NCBI GenBank assembly: GCA_041875495.1
Contig: CP112982.1
Coordinates: forward strand, 2,046,001-2,110,000
DNA from: Halomonas sp. CH40
GTDB lineage: Bacteria; Pseudomonadota; Gammaproteobacteria; Pseudomonadales; Halomonadaceae
Direction: 5' to 3'
DNA: 64,000 nt
In this document: piece after piece, positions 35,465 to 44,547 of the stretch
How the letters are laid out: each line of letters starts with the position of its first letter
Position numbering within the stretch: position 1 is the first letter of the stretch
The notes under the pieces: generated by a model
Database searches by the model: none
What the model was told of the DNA's origin: nothing
The model's input: the letters and a program-made list of their open reading frames with translations, nothing else
Translations under genes and position numbers: made by a program

Positions 35465-37336
35465 CTAACGGCGTGATGACTTGCGCGATGCCTTATCGAA
35501 GTACATGGCATCATCGGCGGCAGTGAACAGGTCATCAATCTGTTGGCCGTCAGCAGGATAGATACTCACTCCGACGCTGAGCGACAAGCCCACAGAACAT
35601 CCATTGGCAAGCGTAATGGGAGCTCTTGTGCAGGCGATGATTTTTGCGCGCAGCTTATCCAGATCATCGGGCCGAATCGGTGGTGCAAACAGGATCACAA
35701 ACTCATCGCCGCCAATACGCGCCACAGTGTCAGAGGTTCGCACCTGCTGACTCAAACGTTTTGCGGTTTCAACAAGCATCTGATCACCCGCTGCGTGACC
35801 ATAGGTGTCGTTGATCGGTTTGAAGCCATCCAGGTCAATGACGGCAAGCGCCAGATACTGATCATGACGATGGGCGTAGGCCAGTGACTGTTCAGCACGG
35901 CGATGCAGATATTGGCGATTGGCCAGCCCTGTCAACCCATCGTGGTTGGCCTGGCGCTCGAGTTCTTGCTGGCTGAGCGTGAGCAGACGGTTAGTTTCTT
36001 CCAGTTCATGGGTGCGCCGCCTGACACGAGCTTCCAGCTCTTCTTTATGAACCCGCTCGGTTTCAAGCAGTTTCTGACGATTATCCAGTGCTTCTGTTTG
36101 CGCTTTGGCCTTCTGGCGTTGCAGGTTCTGGATACGATCGGCCAGCGCCAGCGAAAGCAGCAGCATCTCAACGGCAGACCCTATCATCATGGCATTCGAT
36201 ACGAGGAAAGAACTCGGCAGAATGCCCAGATTATGCAGCGCAATCACCATCACACCGAGTAGGAAAAACAGCCAGGCAAGAACAAAAAAGCGCGCGCCGG
36301 GTTCTTTCTGCACCAAGCTAACAATCCCGAGCAATGCTGCTGACACCACAAAAAACAGCGAAATGAGATTGACGGCCAAGGCCGCCAGATTATAGGAAAT
36401 GAAAATGGCAGTGATCAGCGTCACTGCATACGCAACGCTGATCACCGGCATCAGCCAGTGCAGGCGTAATTTACGCGGAGTTGCCCCCAGAAAGCGCTGG
36501 ACAAAAAGAGCGCCAAATATCCCTGCTGCTGACACCCCGCCAGTAGGCGTCAGATGGGTTAGCCAGGCCCATTCGGGAAACAGGAACTGGCCGGTAACGC
36601 CCGACAAGCCCGCCTGACCAATGGCCAGAAAAAACACATAGCCCGCATAGGTGACATACAGGATGTCGCGCAGGGCAAGGTATAAAAACAGGTTGTAAAT
36701 CAAAAGGCTAAGCAGTACGCCATAATAAAGCCCCAGCACCATATAATAACCTTGATCACGCTGCCATAAGGCGTCTTTGGTCCATAGCGTCAGTGGTACT
36801 GTCAGGGTGCCTTCCGAGCGGATGCGCAGAAGAAGATCCTGCCTCAAGGGGGCTGCTATATCATTCGCCATGGGCCAGGAGATAGCAAAAACAGGGTTCA
36901 GATGAGGCAATTGGCGGGTAGAAAAAGGCAGAAGATCACCGGACTCTTCCATCTGCCATTTATTGTCTGCACCGGATACCTGAAATAGTGCCACTTCATC
37001 CAGCGAAGCATGCCCTACTTCCAGATACCAGGGCTGAGTGGCATCAGGCAAGCGCTGTAGTGGCACATACAGCCAGATAGTATCTCCAGTCAGGCCAAAG
37101 TTACGCTCGCCCCACTGAATAGCGGTATGATTGGGGTCTTGAAAGCGCGCTAATGCCTCTTGAGGGGTAAGCTCCTCGCCCTGATGACGAAAATACGCCA
37201 CTTCTTCTGAGAGCGTGATGACCGGCGAATGCTTATCAAGCAGAATCGGCGTTTGAGCGAGCACCTGACCCGATAGGAAAAGAGTGATCAACATCAAGAT
37301 CAAAAGCATCCACTGCCGCAACTGCCATACCCGCAT
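35465..37336 (-). CDS. 7TMR-DISM receptor diguanylate cyclase
   Basis: A 623-residue membrane signalling protein. A signal peptide (1-27, ending VLAQ) leads to a periplasmic 7TMR-DISM extracellular domain (about 40-185), then seven membrane segments (about 190-390), a coiled coil (about 400-455) and a GGDEF domain (about 460-620). The active site GGDEF is at 542-546 and the inhibitory RxxD is present as RTSD. It should make cyclic di-GMP when the periplasmic domain meets its ligand, possibly a carbohydrate. It stands alone. Confidence 0.92.
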   Translation of the reverse strand: MRVWQLRQWMLLILMLITLFLSGQVLAQTPILLDKHSPVITLSEEVAYFRHQGEELTPQEALARFQDPNHTAIQWGERNFGLTGDTIWLYVPLQRLPDATQPWYLEVGHASLDEVALFQVSGADNKWQMEESGDLLPFSTRQLPHLNPVFAISWPMANDIAAPLRQDLLLRIRSEGTLTVPLTLWTKDALWQRDQGYYMVLGLYYGVLLSLLIYNLFLYLALRDILYVTYAGYVFFLAIGQAGLSGVTGQFLFPEWAWLTHLTPTGGVSAAGIFGALFVQRFLGATPRKLRLHWLMPVISVAYAVTLITAIFISYNLAALAVNLISLFFVVSAALLGIVSLVQKEPGARFFVLAWLFFLLGVMVIALHNLGILPSSFLVSNAMMIGSAVEMLLLSLALADRIQNLQRQKAKAQTEALDNRQKLLETERVHKEELEARVRRRTHELEETNRLLTLSQQELERQANHDGLTGLANRQYLHRRAEQSLAYAHRHDQYLALAVIDLDGFKPINDTYGHAAGDQMLVETAKRLSQQVRTSDTVARIGGDEFVILFAPPIRPDDLDKLRAKIIACTRAPITLANGCSVGLSLSVGVSIYPADGQQIDDLFTAADDAMYFDKASRKSSRR

Positions 37337-37496
37337 TGCCTATACGCCCTGCCTAACGTCTAAACCGGCTAGGGTACCAGATGTAAGCCGCCAAGACGCT
37401 TTCTATCTACGCACTCGTTCAGATAATGCTTGGCTATACCTGCGCCTGGATAGGCTGTTAATCTATTGATTATCATGATTTAACATCAGGTGAGTT

Positions 37497-37973
37497 ATGC
37501 TTTATTCGCTGTTGGCTCTGTTAGTGTCTGTTCTGCTGGTAGCTGTAACGGCCTCAACGGGCGCCCGTTTTCGCCCTGATAGCTGGTACCGACAACTGCA
37601 AAAACCCAGCTGGACACCCCCTGATATCGTTTTCCCGATTGCCTGGGGAGTGCTTTATTTATTGATGGCCATTGCGGCGTGGCGTATCTATATGGCCGAA
37701 GACTCCCATTTTCGCACCGCAAGCCTGGCCGTGTATGGCCTTCAGCTAGTGGCCAATGCGGCCTGGTCGTGGTTATTCTTTGGACGCAAGCAGGTAGCTG
37801 CCGCGCTAATGGATATCGCACTGCTTCTAGGCTTGATAACGCTGGCGATTGTGTTGTTTGCAAACGTCAGCGTACTGGCTGCCTGGCTCATGGTTCCCTA
37901 TGGGCTTTGGGTACTGCTTGCTTTAACGCTCAATGCCACTATTTTGCGCTTGAACCGTCAGGGACAGAGCTGA
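37497..37973 (+). CDS. tspO: TspO/MBR family membrane protein
   Basis: A 158-residue five-helix inner-membrane protein. The family motif WYRQLQKPSWTPPDIVFPIAW is present at about 30-50, followed by YLLMAIAAWRIY and the Trp/Asn-rich NAAWSWLFFGRKQ. TspO proteins bind porphyrins and affect oxygen and stress responses. AGGTGAG lies before the ATG. The panE-like gene starts four bases after its stop, so they are probably co-transcribed. Confidence 0.9.
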   Translation: MLYSLLALLVSVLLVAVTASTGARFRPDSWYRQLQKPSWTPPDIVFPIAWGVLYLLMAIAAWRIYMAEDSHFRTASLAVYGLQLVANAAWSWLFFGRKQVAAALMDIALLLGLITLAIVLFANVSVLAAWLMVPYGLWVLLALTLNATILRLNRQGQS

Positions 37974-37977
37974 ACCC

Positions 37978-38925
37978 ATGATCACATCCCACTGGATACT
38001 CGGCCCTGGGGCCATCGGCCGCCTGTTGGCGCATTCACTGGCACCTTTGGCCGACATCTGCGTTATAAGCCGCCGCCCTCTTCCTTATCAGCAAACGCTA
38101 ACCATGCCCGAAGGCGAGATAAAGGTGCAGCGCCTTGATATCCTCACAGTGGCAGAGCTGACTGAACAAGCGCTCTCTCCACCGGATTTTGTGCATATCA
38201 CCACCAAGGCGATGGCGGCAGAGGCAGCGCTGGAAAGCCTGGCCGAGAGCCTGCCTTTCTGCCTTCCCCCTACGACGCCGCTGGTACTGTGGCAGAACGG
38301 CTTTCTGGCTCAGCCACAGATTACCCGGGCATGGGCGGGGCCCGTGCTGTGTGCGACCACCACTCAGGGGGCCTACCTGACCGGCGATGATAATGTGGTT
38401 CACGCTGGGCGCGGCCCTACCTTTATCGGTGACCTGAATAACCAGCACGGCGCACTGGCAACACTCCTGGCCCAACAGTTGACACAGGCAGGGTTTGAAA
38501 CCAACGCCGTTGACGATATTCACCAGCGCCTATGGCAGAAACTGGCGGTGAATGCGGCGATCAACCCACTGGTGGCGCTGCATGGCATACGCAACGGTGA
38601 GCTGAGCAGTTCACCTTATTGCGGCCAGGTCGATGCAGTAATCAAAGAGGTGGCGGCCATCATGCAGGCTGAAGGCATTCAGCCGCCAGGCGGCGGGCAA
38701 GGTGAAGCGGGCTGGCTGAGACTGGTCTGGCAGGTGGTGGAGAATACCGCCAGCAACAAAGCATCCATGCTGCAGGATCTAGAGGCCGGGCGCCTCACTG
38801 AGCGCGATGCGATTCTTGGCCCTCTGATAGAAAGCGCTGTACAGCAAGGGTTGCCTTGCACCCGTCTTGAACAGCTGGATCATAAGTTGGCAAAGCAAGA
38901 ATCCTCATCGATTAAAGAGGAATGA
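37978..38925 (+). CDS. panE: 2-dehydropantoate 2-reductase family protein
   Basis: NADPH-dependent ketopantoate reductase homologue of 315 residues. It has the Rossmann motif ILGPGAIGRLLAH in place of the usual GxGxxG, the conserved WQNGF segment near residue 105, catalytic Lys in WQKLAVNAAINPLVAL (about 190) and NKASMLQDLEAGRLTERDAI near the C terminus. The reaction makes pantoate for coenzyme A. Several paralogues act on other 2-oxo acids, so the exact substrate is open. No clear ribosome site; it likely depends on coupling to tspO. Confidence 0.8.
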   Translation: MITSHWILGPGAIGRLLAHSLAPLADICVISRRPLPYQQTLTMPEGEIKVQRLDILTVAELTEQALSPPDFVHITTKAMAAEAALESLAESLPFCLPPTTPLVLWQNGFLAQPQITRAWAGPVLCATTTQGAYLTGDDNVVHAGRGPTFIGDLNNQHGALATLLAQQLTQAGFETNAVDDIHQRLWQKLAVNAAINPLVALHGIRNGELSSSPYCGQVDAVIKEVAAIMQAEGIQPPGGGQGEAGWLRLVWQVVENTASNKASMLQDLEAGRLTERDAILGPLIESAVQQGLPCTRLEQLDHKLAKQESSSIKEE

Positions 38926-38990
38926 TCTGCATAACTTTTGCAAGTCTACTGGGTGGTAGCCACCCATTCATTCGATGATGGCATTTATAT

Positions 38991-39896
38991 TCAGTGCTGC
39001 CTCTCGGCTCTCAGTCTGGCAACATCCTCAACGGGCAGTTGCTCAATCTCGGCAATCAGTTGATCCGACATTTCAGTTAACGCTATCAGCTTACGGACAG
39101 CATGATATTTCTCTTCAAGGGCACGCTGCTTGGCTTCTTCACGCCCCTCCTCAAGCCCTTCTTCACGCCCTTCTTTGCGCCCTCGGCGTTCAGCATCGTT
39201 AATAAAAGAGATTTCATCGCGCAGGGCGCGTTCACGCACAAACGCCAGTCGCCGGGTTTCTTCATCGGCACTAAGTTCTTTCAGGCGCTCCATGGCTTTT
39301 TTTACCGGTTCGTAGCTTGTGTCCATCATTGTCAACCCCTCTTTCCAGTGCTCCAGAAAATTAACCCAAGCCCGCAAGGGCCTGTCAGACATGCCTAGGC
39401 GGTCGGCTTTCTTCAATTCGATCAGGTTCATCTGCAGCAGGTTCCCAAGCGATATATGTGGCTGAGTACCATCGCGCATCTCAAAACGCCAGATGGCCTG
39501 CTGCCGCTCGCCTGCTGTTGCGTTAAACAGATCAAAATCTAGCAGATGAATGCCAACAGCTGAATTCAATGCCTGATAATCTTCTCCGGCGCTTAACTGT
39601 TTGCTAAGCAGGCTGGCCAGATAGAAAAGCCCACGTTTATGCCAGGCATCGTATCGGCGCACCTGTATTTCAACATTATAGCAGTGGCCAGAGTTGTCGC
39701 GGGCAAGTACATCCAAGATGATATATTTACCCGACAATTCACTGGGCTCAATATTGGGATTGGTGATATCCACTGCGGTGATGGCGGGTAAATCTGGACG
39801 CAGATCATTGATCAGCGCCACCAGAAGTTCAGGGGTTTCGCCAAACAGGCGCTTGAAGACGTAATCATTGGTGGGGTCAAGCAAGGTGGTATTCAT
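38991..39896 (-). CDS. Rpn-family PD-(D/E)XK nuclease
   Basis: A 301-residue protein of the Rpn (recombination-promoting nuclease, formerly putative transposase) family. It starts TTLLDPTNDYVFKRLFGE, and the nuclease core is ILDVLARDNSGHCYNVEIQVRRY, with Asp and Glu-x-Gln of the PD-(D/E)XK site. The C-terminal third is a charged helix with the repeated GREEG units common in this family. ATG 39896 follows AAGGAAGG; an upstream in-frame ATG at 39917 lacks one. No inverted repeats or target duplications were seen, so I do not call it a mobile element. Confidence 0.85.
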   Translation of the reverse strand: MNTTLLDPTNDYVFKRLFGETPELLVALINDLRPDLPAITAVDITNPNIEPSELSGKYIILDVLARDNSGHCYNVEIQVRRYDAWHKRGLFYLASLLSKQLSAGEDYQALNSAVGIHLLDFDLFNATAGERQQAIWRFEMRDGTQPHISLGNLLQMNLIELKKADRLGMSDRPLRAWVNFLEHWKEGLTMMDTSYEPVKKAMERLKELSADEETRRLAFVRERALRDEISFINDAERRGRKEGREEGLEEGREEAKQRALEEKYHAVRKLIALTEMSDQLIAEIEQLPVEDVARLRAERQH

Positions 39897-40014
39897 AAAG
39901 CCTTCCTTGGCAGCCATATTATCACTATCAGCTTAGCACAGCCTGCGTGGCTCACTAGGGCATTCAGGGACGATAATATGCACACTCCATTCTGCAAATC
40001 GCTACGGCCAACAC

Positions 40015-40908
40015 CTAGGCTTCATCCTTGTAGAACTGCATCAGGCTGGAGAAATCCTTGCTGCCATTGCCCTTGGCGCGGTGCAGGCTGAACAGCGAGC
40101 GCGCAGCGGAGCCCATGGGTACCGGTGAGCCGCTGAGCTGGCTGACATCCATGGCAAGCCCCAGATCTTTGAACATTAGGTCAACCATAAAGCCCCCTTG
40201 ATAGCCATTGGAGGCCGGGGCATTTTCCATCACGCCAGGATAGGGGTTGTAGACATTCAGCGCCCAGTTACCGCCGGAACTCTGCTTCATGATTTCTGAC
40301 AATACCGCTGGATCAAGACCGTTCTTGACCCCCATATTGATCGCTTCACAGGTGCCTGCCATCAGAATCGACAGCAACATGTTGTTGCATACCTTGGCCA
40401 CCTGCCCAGCACCATGATCACCGGCGTGGAAGATATTCTTGCCCATGGCCTCAAGCACTGGCTTGGCCTGGGCAAACTGCGCCTCGCTGCCACCGACGAT
40501 AAAGGTCAGTGTACCGGCCTTTGCACCGCCGACGCCCCCAGAGACCGGCGCATCCACAAAACCGATGCCTTTTTCAGCGCCAGCCGCCGCCACTTCACGG
40601 GCGGTGTCAGCGTCGATGGTCGAACAGTCAATTGCCAGTGCACCCTTTTCCATACCATCAAACAGCGCTGCTTCACCGTCGACATAAAGCCCGCGCACAT
40701 GCTTGCCTGCAGGCAGCATCGAAATCACCACGTCGGCACCGCTGGCCGCTTCCAGGGCAGAGCCTGCCACCTGGCAACCCTGCTGTCTGGCTATATCCAG
40801 AGCCTGATCAGACAGATCAAAAGCGCGCACTTCAAAACCTGCTTTGGCAAGGTTGGCTGCCATGGGCCCACCCATGTTGCCTAACCCAATAAATGCAACT
40901 GTCGTCAT
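40015..40908 (-). CDS. mmsB: 3-hydroxyisobutyrate dehydrogenase
   Basis: Valine breakdown enzyme that oxidises 3-hydroxyisobutyrate to methylmalonate semialdehyde with NAD. The 297-residue protein has the cofactor motif FIGLGNMGGPMAANL, the substrate motif DAPVSGGVGGAKAGTLT (about 118), and the catalytic Lys in AKVCNNMLL (about 170). It is the last gene of a three-gene operon in pathway order: isobutyryl-CoA dehydrogenase, 3-hydroxyisobutyryl-CoA hydrolase, mmsB. mmsA is not in the window. Confidence 0.93.
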   Translation of the reverse strand: MTTVAFIGLGNMGGPMAANLAKAGFEVRAFDLSDQALDIARQQGCQVAGSALEAASGADVVISMLPAGKHVRGLYVDGEAALFDGMEKGALAIDCSTIDADTAREVAAAGAEKGIGFVDAPVSGGVGGAKAGTLTFIVGGSEAQFAQAKPVLEAMGKNIFHAGDHGAGQVAKVCNNMLLSILMAGTCEAINMGVKNGLDPAVLSEIMKQSSGGNWALNVYNPYPGVMENAPASNGYQGGFMVDLMFKDLGLAMDVSQLSGSPVPMGSAARSLFSLHRAKGNGSKDFSSLMQFYKDEA

Positions 40909-40956
40909 CTTGTTATCCTTGTATGAGTTCCGTTGATTAAAAAAGAGAAAAACTGC

Positions 40957-42072
40957 TCAGCCCAGGTCATCCAATGGATTTTCTGCCCAGGGTGGCGTCA
41001 GCAAGTCATCAATAAAGCTGTCTTCTACCGAGGCCACATCCGGGTATGTCCACTGTGGCTTGTTATCCTTGTCGACCAGTAGCGCACGAACACCCTCCGG
41101 GAATTCGCGGTGGCGGCAGCACTGCACTGAAAGCGCCAGCTCAGCCTGGAAGACCTGAGCCAATGACATATGCTTTGAGCGTTTGAGCTGCTCATCGATC
41201 AGCTTGACCGACACCGGACTGCCGTGGGCGAGGGTTTTCTGGGCTTTCTGGAACCACTTCTCATCGCTTTCAACCGCAAGAATAGCGGCGACCGCCTGCT
41301 CGATGGTGTCATGATCCATCAGCTCGCGAATCAGAGGGCTGAACCTGTGTACTGGTGAGTCCAGCTCGGCAAACGCAGGCTGGGAATCACGCTCCAGCTG
41401 GCGAAGTACGCGGTTTACAACGCCTTGGGCATCAATGCTGTCTTCATCGCCCCACTGCGCCTGAGTTAACTGCTCGACTAGAGTGTCGCGTTTTTCGCTG
41501 GCAATCAGCCGGTCGGCCAGGCCCAAGTGGTGGGCATCCAGCGCATTGATCTGGCTGCCGGTAATCGCCAGGAAACGCCCGGTGCCGTTGGAGAGACGAT
41601 TAAGAAACCAGCTGGCACCCACATCCGGGTAGAGGCCAATGGTGACCTCTGGCATCGCCAGGCGCGAGGTTTCAGTGACAATACGATGATTGCTGCCACT
41701 TAACAGGCCCATTCCGCCGCCCATAACGAAGCCACTGCCCCAACAGATAATCGGTTTGGAATAGGTATGCAGGCGATAATCCAGGCGGTATTCCCGATCA
41801 AAGAAGCGTTGGGGAAACTCAGGGTCGCCCTCACCGCTAATTGCCTTATAAAGGTTGACTACGTCGCCACCTGCGCAAAACGCCTTGTCACCGGCGCTAT
41901 CGAGCAGAATAGCCACAACATGATCGTTCTTCTCCCACTCATCCAGGCGCGGCAGGATTTCCTCAATCATCTCCAGGGTCAGCGCATTCAGGCTGCGTTC
42001 TGCGTTGAGACATATCTCGGCAACAACATGGCCATCCTGGGTTGGGTGTTCACTAAAAATCACACTGCTCAT
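40957..42072 (-). CDS. 3-hydroxyisobutyryl-CoA hydrolase
   Basis: Crotonase-fold enzyme of 371 residues that frees 3-hydroxyisobutyrate from CoA in valine breakdown. It has the oxyanion-hole motifs DKAFCAGGDVVNLY and GSGFVMGGGMGLL, the catalytic Glu region MPEVTIGLYPDVGASWFL, and the long C-terminal part (beyond about 260) that sets HIBYL-CoA hydrolases apart from plain enoyl-CoA hydratases. No separate enoyl-CoA hydratase is in this operon, so hydration of methacrylyl-CoA must come from elsewhere. It lies 48 bases before mmsB. Confidence 0.9.
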   Translation of the reverse strand: MSSVIFSEHPTQDGHVVAEICLNAERSLNALTLEMIEEILPRLDEWEKNDHVVAILLDSAGDKAFCAGGDVVNLYKAISGEGDPEFPQRFFDREYRLDYRLHTYSKPIICWGSGFVMGGGMGLLSGSNHRIVTETSRLAMPEVTIGLYPDVGASWFLNRLSNGTGRFLAITGSQINALDAHHLGLADRLIASEKRDTLVEQLTQAQWGDEDSIDAQGVVNRVLRQLERDSQPAFAELDSPVHRFSPLIRELMDHDTIEQAVAAILAVESDEKWFQKAQKTLAHGSPVSVKLIDEQLKRSKHMSLAQVFQAELALSVQCCRHREFPEGVRALLVDKDNKPQWTYPDVASVEDSFIDDLLTPPWAENPLDDLG

Positions 42073-42119
42073 GGGCGCTCCTGGTAGCTCAAGAATCGGG
42101 TTGATTGACCTTGGTAAGC

Positions 42120-43274
42120 TTAAAGCTCAGCGGCGTTATCGGCCAACACACGGCGGGAAATAATCAACCGCATGATTTCATTGGTGCCTTCCAGAATGCG
42201 ATGTACCCGGGTATCACGCACGTAGCGCTCCATTGGGTATTCCTTGATGTAGCCATAGCCGCCATACAGTTGCAGTGCTTCATCGCACACCTTGAAGCCA
42301 ATATCCGTGGCATAGCGTTTGGCCATGGCGCAGTACACACCGGCATCTGGCGTACCGGCGTCCAGCTTGGCGGCCGCCATGCGTACCATCAGACGAGCCG
42401 CCACCAACTCGGTGACCATATCGGCGATGCGGAACTGCAGCGCCTGGAAATCCGCCAGACGCTTACCGAACTGCTTGCGCTCCAGCATGTGTTCCTTGGC
42501 CTTGTTGATCGCCTGCTGCGCCGTGCCGATAGAACAGGTCGCAATATTGATGCGACCGCCATCCAGCCCCTTCATGGCGATCTTGAAGCCGTCACCCTCA
42601 TTACCCAGCATATTGATCGCCGGCACACGTACGTCTTCAAAGGTGATCATTCGGGTTGGCTGGCTGTTCCAGCCCATCTTGTCTTCCTTGCGGCCGTAGC
42701 TGATGCCCGCACTTTTAGCATCTACCGCAAAGGCGGAGACACCGCCAGGACCTTCGCCGCCGGTGCGTGCCATCACCACCAGAAAATCCGTGCTGCCAGC
42801 GCCGGAAATGAACATCTTGCTGCCATTGAGTACAAAGTCGTCGCCGTCACGCTTAGCCGTGGTTTTCAGTGAGGCCGCGTCAGAGCCCGCATTGGGTTCG
42901 GTCAGGCAGTAGGAACCTAGAAGTTCTCCTGTTGCCAGTTTTTCGCCCCACTGCTCGACCACCTCCGGCTTGCCGAAGTCCGCCAACATCCAGGTCACCA
43001 TGTTATGAATGGTCAGGTAGGCGGTGGTTGACGTACAGCCCATGGAAAGCTGCTCAAAGATAATGCTGGCATCCAGCCGCGAGAGGCCCAAGCCACCCAC
43101 ATTTTCTGACGCATATAAAGAGCAGAAACCTAACTCGCCCGCCTTGCGGATCACATCGACAGGAAAGATAGCTTCCTGATCCCACTCGGCAGCATGAGGT
43201 TCGAGTTCATTAAGCGCGAAGTTGCGCGCCATATCGGCAAAGGCTATCTGATCTTCGTTGAGCTCAAAGTTCAT
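42120..43274 (-). CDS. Isobutyryl-CoA dehydrogenase (acyl-CoA dehydrogenase family)
   Basis: FAD flavoenzyme of 384 residues that oxidises isobutyryl-CoA to methacrylyl-CoA, first dedicated step of valine breakdown; the assignment over other short-chain acyl-CoA dehydrogenases rests on the operon. Motifs: YCLTEPNAGSDAASLKT, FISGAGSTD, the RKQFGKRLADFQALQF segment, and the C-terminal LYGGYGYIKEYPMERYVRD with the usual catalytic Glu region ILEGTNEIMRLII. GGAG precedes ATG 43274; the GTG at 43286 is in frame but less likely. A LiuR-like palindrome lies 96 bases upstream. Confidence 0.88.
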   Translation of the reverse strand: MNFELNEDQIAFADMARNFALNELEPHAAEWDQEAIFPVDVIRKAGELGFCSLYASENVGGLGLSRLDASIIFEQLSMGCTSTTAYLTIHNMVTWMLADFGKPEVVEQWGEKLATGELLGSYCLTEPNAGSDAASLKTTAKRDGDDFVLNGSKMFISGAGSTDFLVVMARTGGEGPGGVSAFAVDAKSAGISYGRKEDKMGWNSQPTRMITFEDVRVPAINMLGNEGDGFKIAMKGLDGGRINIATCSIGTAQQAINKAKEHMLERKQFGKRLADFQALQFRIADMVTELVAARLMVRMAAAKLDAGTPDAGVYCAMAKRYATDIGFKVCDEALQLYGGYGYIKEYPMERYVRDTRVHRILEGTNEIMRLIISRRVLADNAAEL

Positions 43275-43369
43275 GAGGTTCTCCACTTGGTCAGCCAGGG
43301 GCTGATAGCTTGCTGTTATCGTTATTGATTAACTAAAAGGTGGTTGACCAGTCACTGCCGATCGACCAG

Positions 43370-43385
43370 TTGACGTTTACGTTAA
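43370..43385. promoter_or_regulatory. LiuR-like operator before the valine operon
   Basis: TTGACGTTTACGTTAA matches the LiuR-type palindrome seen at 48634-48649 in 13 of 16 positions and lies 96 bases before the isobutyryl-CoA dehydrogenase start. Confidence 0.6.
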
Positions 43386-43471
43386 CTTACTATCTAACGC
43401 CCAAGCAAGCAATGGCTTGGCCAATGCGACTTTTGGCTAGCCAGGGTTCAAGCATCATTAAACAGTAGCCA

Positions 43472-43495
43472 CAAAAAAGGCGCCCTAAAGCGCCA
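43472..43495 (-). terminator. Rho-independent terminator of the liv operon
   Basis: On the minus strand, TGGCGC, TTTAGG, GCGCC then six T. It follows livM by about 60 bases and ends the branched-chain importer transcript before the valine operon. Confidence 0.8.
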
Positions 43496-43552
43496 AGACA
43501 ACGGACAGACAATCGTGGTGCGCCTATTGACTGACGCTGGATAGAAATGTGC

Positions 43553-44545
43553 TTACTTGAAATTCTTGTTATACATCCGGGTAATTTCACCCACGATACC
43601 GCTGCGGAAACTCAATACGCAGATCACAAAGATAAGCCCCAGGATCACACTCACCCAGTTGCCCAGTGGTGATTGCGACAGGACATGCTGCAGGCTGACC
43701 ACGATACCGGCTCCCATGACAGGCCCCAATAGCGTGCCGACCCCCCCCAGCAGCGTCATCAGGATAACCTCGCCGGACATATGCCAGTGAGCATCCGTCA
43801 ATGACGCCAGCTGAAACACCACCGTCTTGGTGGAACCTGCCAACCCTGCCAGGGCCGCAGAAATCACAAAGGCCACCAGCTTGTACATATCCGTGTTGTA
43901 GCCCAGGGAAACAGCGCGAGGTTCATTTTCACGGATGGCCTTCAGCACCTGCCCATAAGGAGAATGCACCGTGCGCTGGATCACCGCAAAGCCGAACAGG
44001 AAGACCGCGAAGACAAAGTAATACATTGCCAGGTTATCGCGCAGGCTGATAAAGCCCAGCAGCTCACCACGCGGCACCCCGTGCAGGCCATCTTCCCCAC
44101 CGGTAAAAGGCGCCTGAACGAACACGAAATACACCAGTTGCGCCAGCGCCAGAGTCACCATGGCAAAGTAGATGCCCTGGCGACGGATCGCCAGAATACC
44201 GAACAGGGCACCCAATACAGTGGCCACCAGCGTACCTGCAATAATGCCAAGTTCCGGCGTCAGACCCGGGTAGCTTGCCAGCAGGTAGCCTGTGATATAG
44301 CCGCCCGTGGCCAGAAAGGCCGCGTGCCCGAAAGACAGAAGCCCCGCATAGCCCAGCAGAAGATTAAAGGCACAGGCAAATAAGGCAAAGCACAGCACCT
44401 TCATCAGAAAAACGGGGTAGGCCACAAAAGGGGCTACCAAGCCCACAACTATCAGGGCAATGTAAAACAGGTTGCGCCGCATAGTGGCACGCTTCTGACG
44501 TTCCATTACCGCCGAAGGTCTTGCTAAGGTTTGAGCGTCTGCCAT
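43553..44545 (-). CDS. livM: Branched-chain amino acid ABC transporter, permease LivM
   Basis: Inner-membrane subunit, 330 residues and about 9-10 membrane segments. Family signatures are FNLLLGYAGLLSFGHAAFLATGGY (about 60-83), AIRRQGIYFAMVTLALAQLVYFV and IRENEPRAVSLGYNTDMYKL, the coupling loop that contacts the ATPase. It starts two bases after livH stops. A terminator follows, so it is the last gene of livG-livF-SBP-livH-livM. Confidence 0.93.
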   Translation of the reverse strand: MADAQTLARPSAVMERQKRATMRRNLFYIALIVVGLVAPFVAYPVFLMKVLCFALFACAFNLLLGYAGLLSFGHAAFLATGGYITGYLLASYPGLTPELGIIAGTLVATVLGALFGILAIRRQGIYFAMVTLALAQLVYFVFVQAPFTGGEDGLHGVPRGELLGFISLRDNLAMYYFVFAVFLFGFAVIQRTVHSPYGQVLKAIRENEPRAVSLGYNTDMYKLVAFVISAALAGLAGSTKTVVFQLASLTDAHWHMSGEVILMTLLGGVGTLLGPVMGAGIVVSLQHVLSQSPLGNWVSVILGLIFVICVLSFRSGIVGEITRMYNKNFK

Positions 44546-44547
44546 GG

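Noticed and set aside
38991..39896. Rpn gene as part of a transposon
   Set aside because: No terminal inverted repeats, target duplications or partner transposase were seen; the Rpn family is better described as nucleases.
42105..42872. A 255-codon open frame antisense to the isobutyryl-CoA dehydrogenase
   Set aside because: Shadow of a well-conserved gene without its own ribosome site or motifs.
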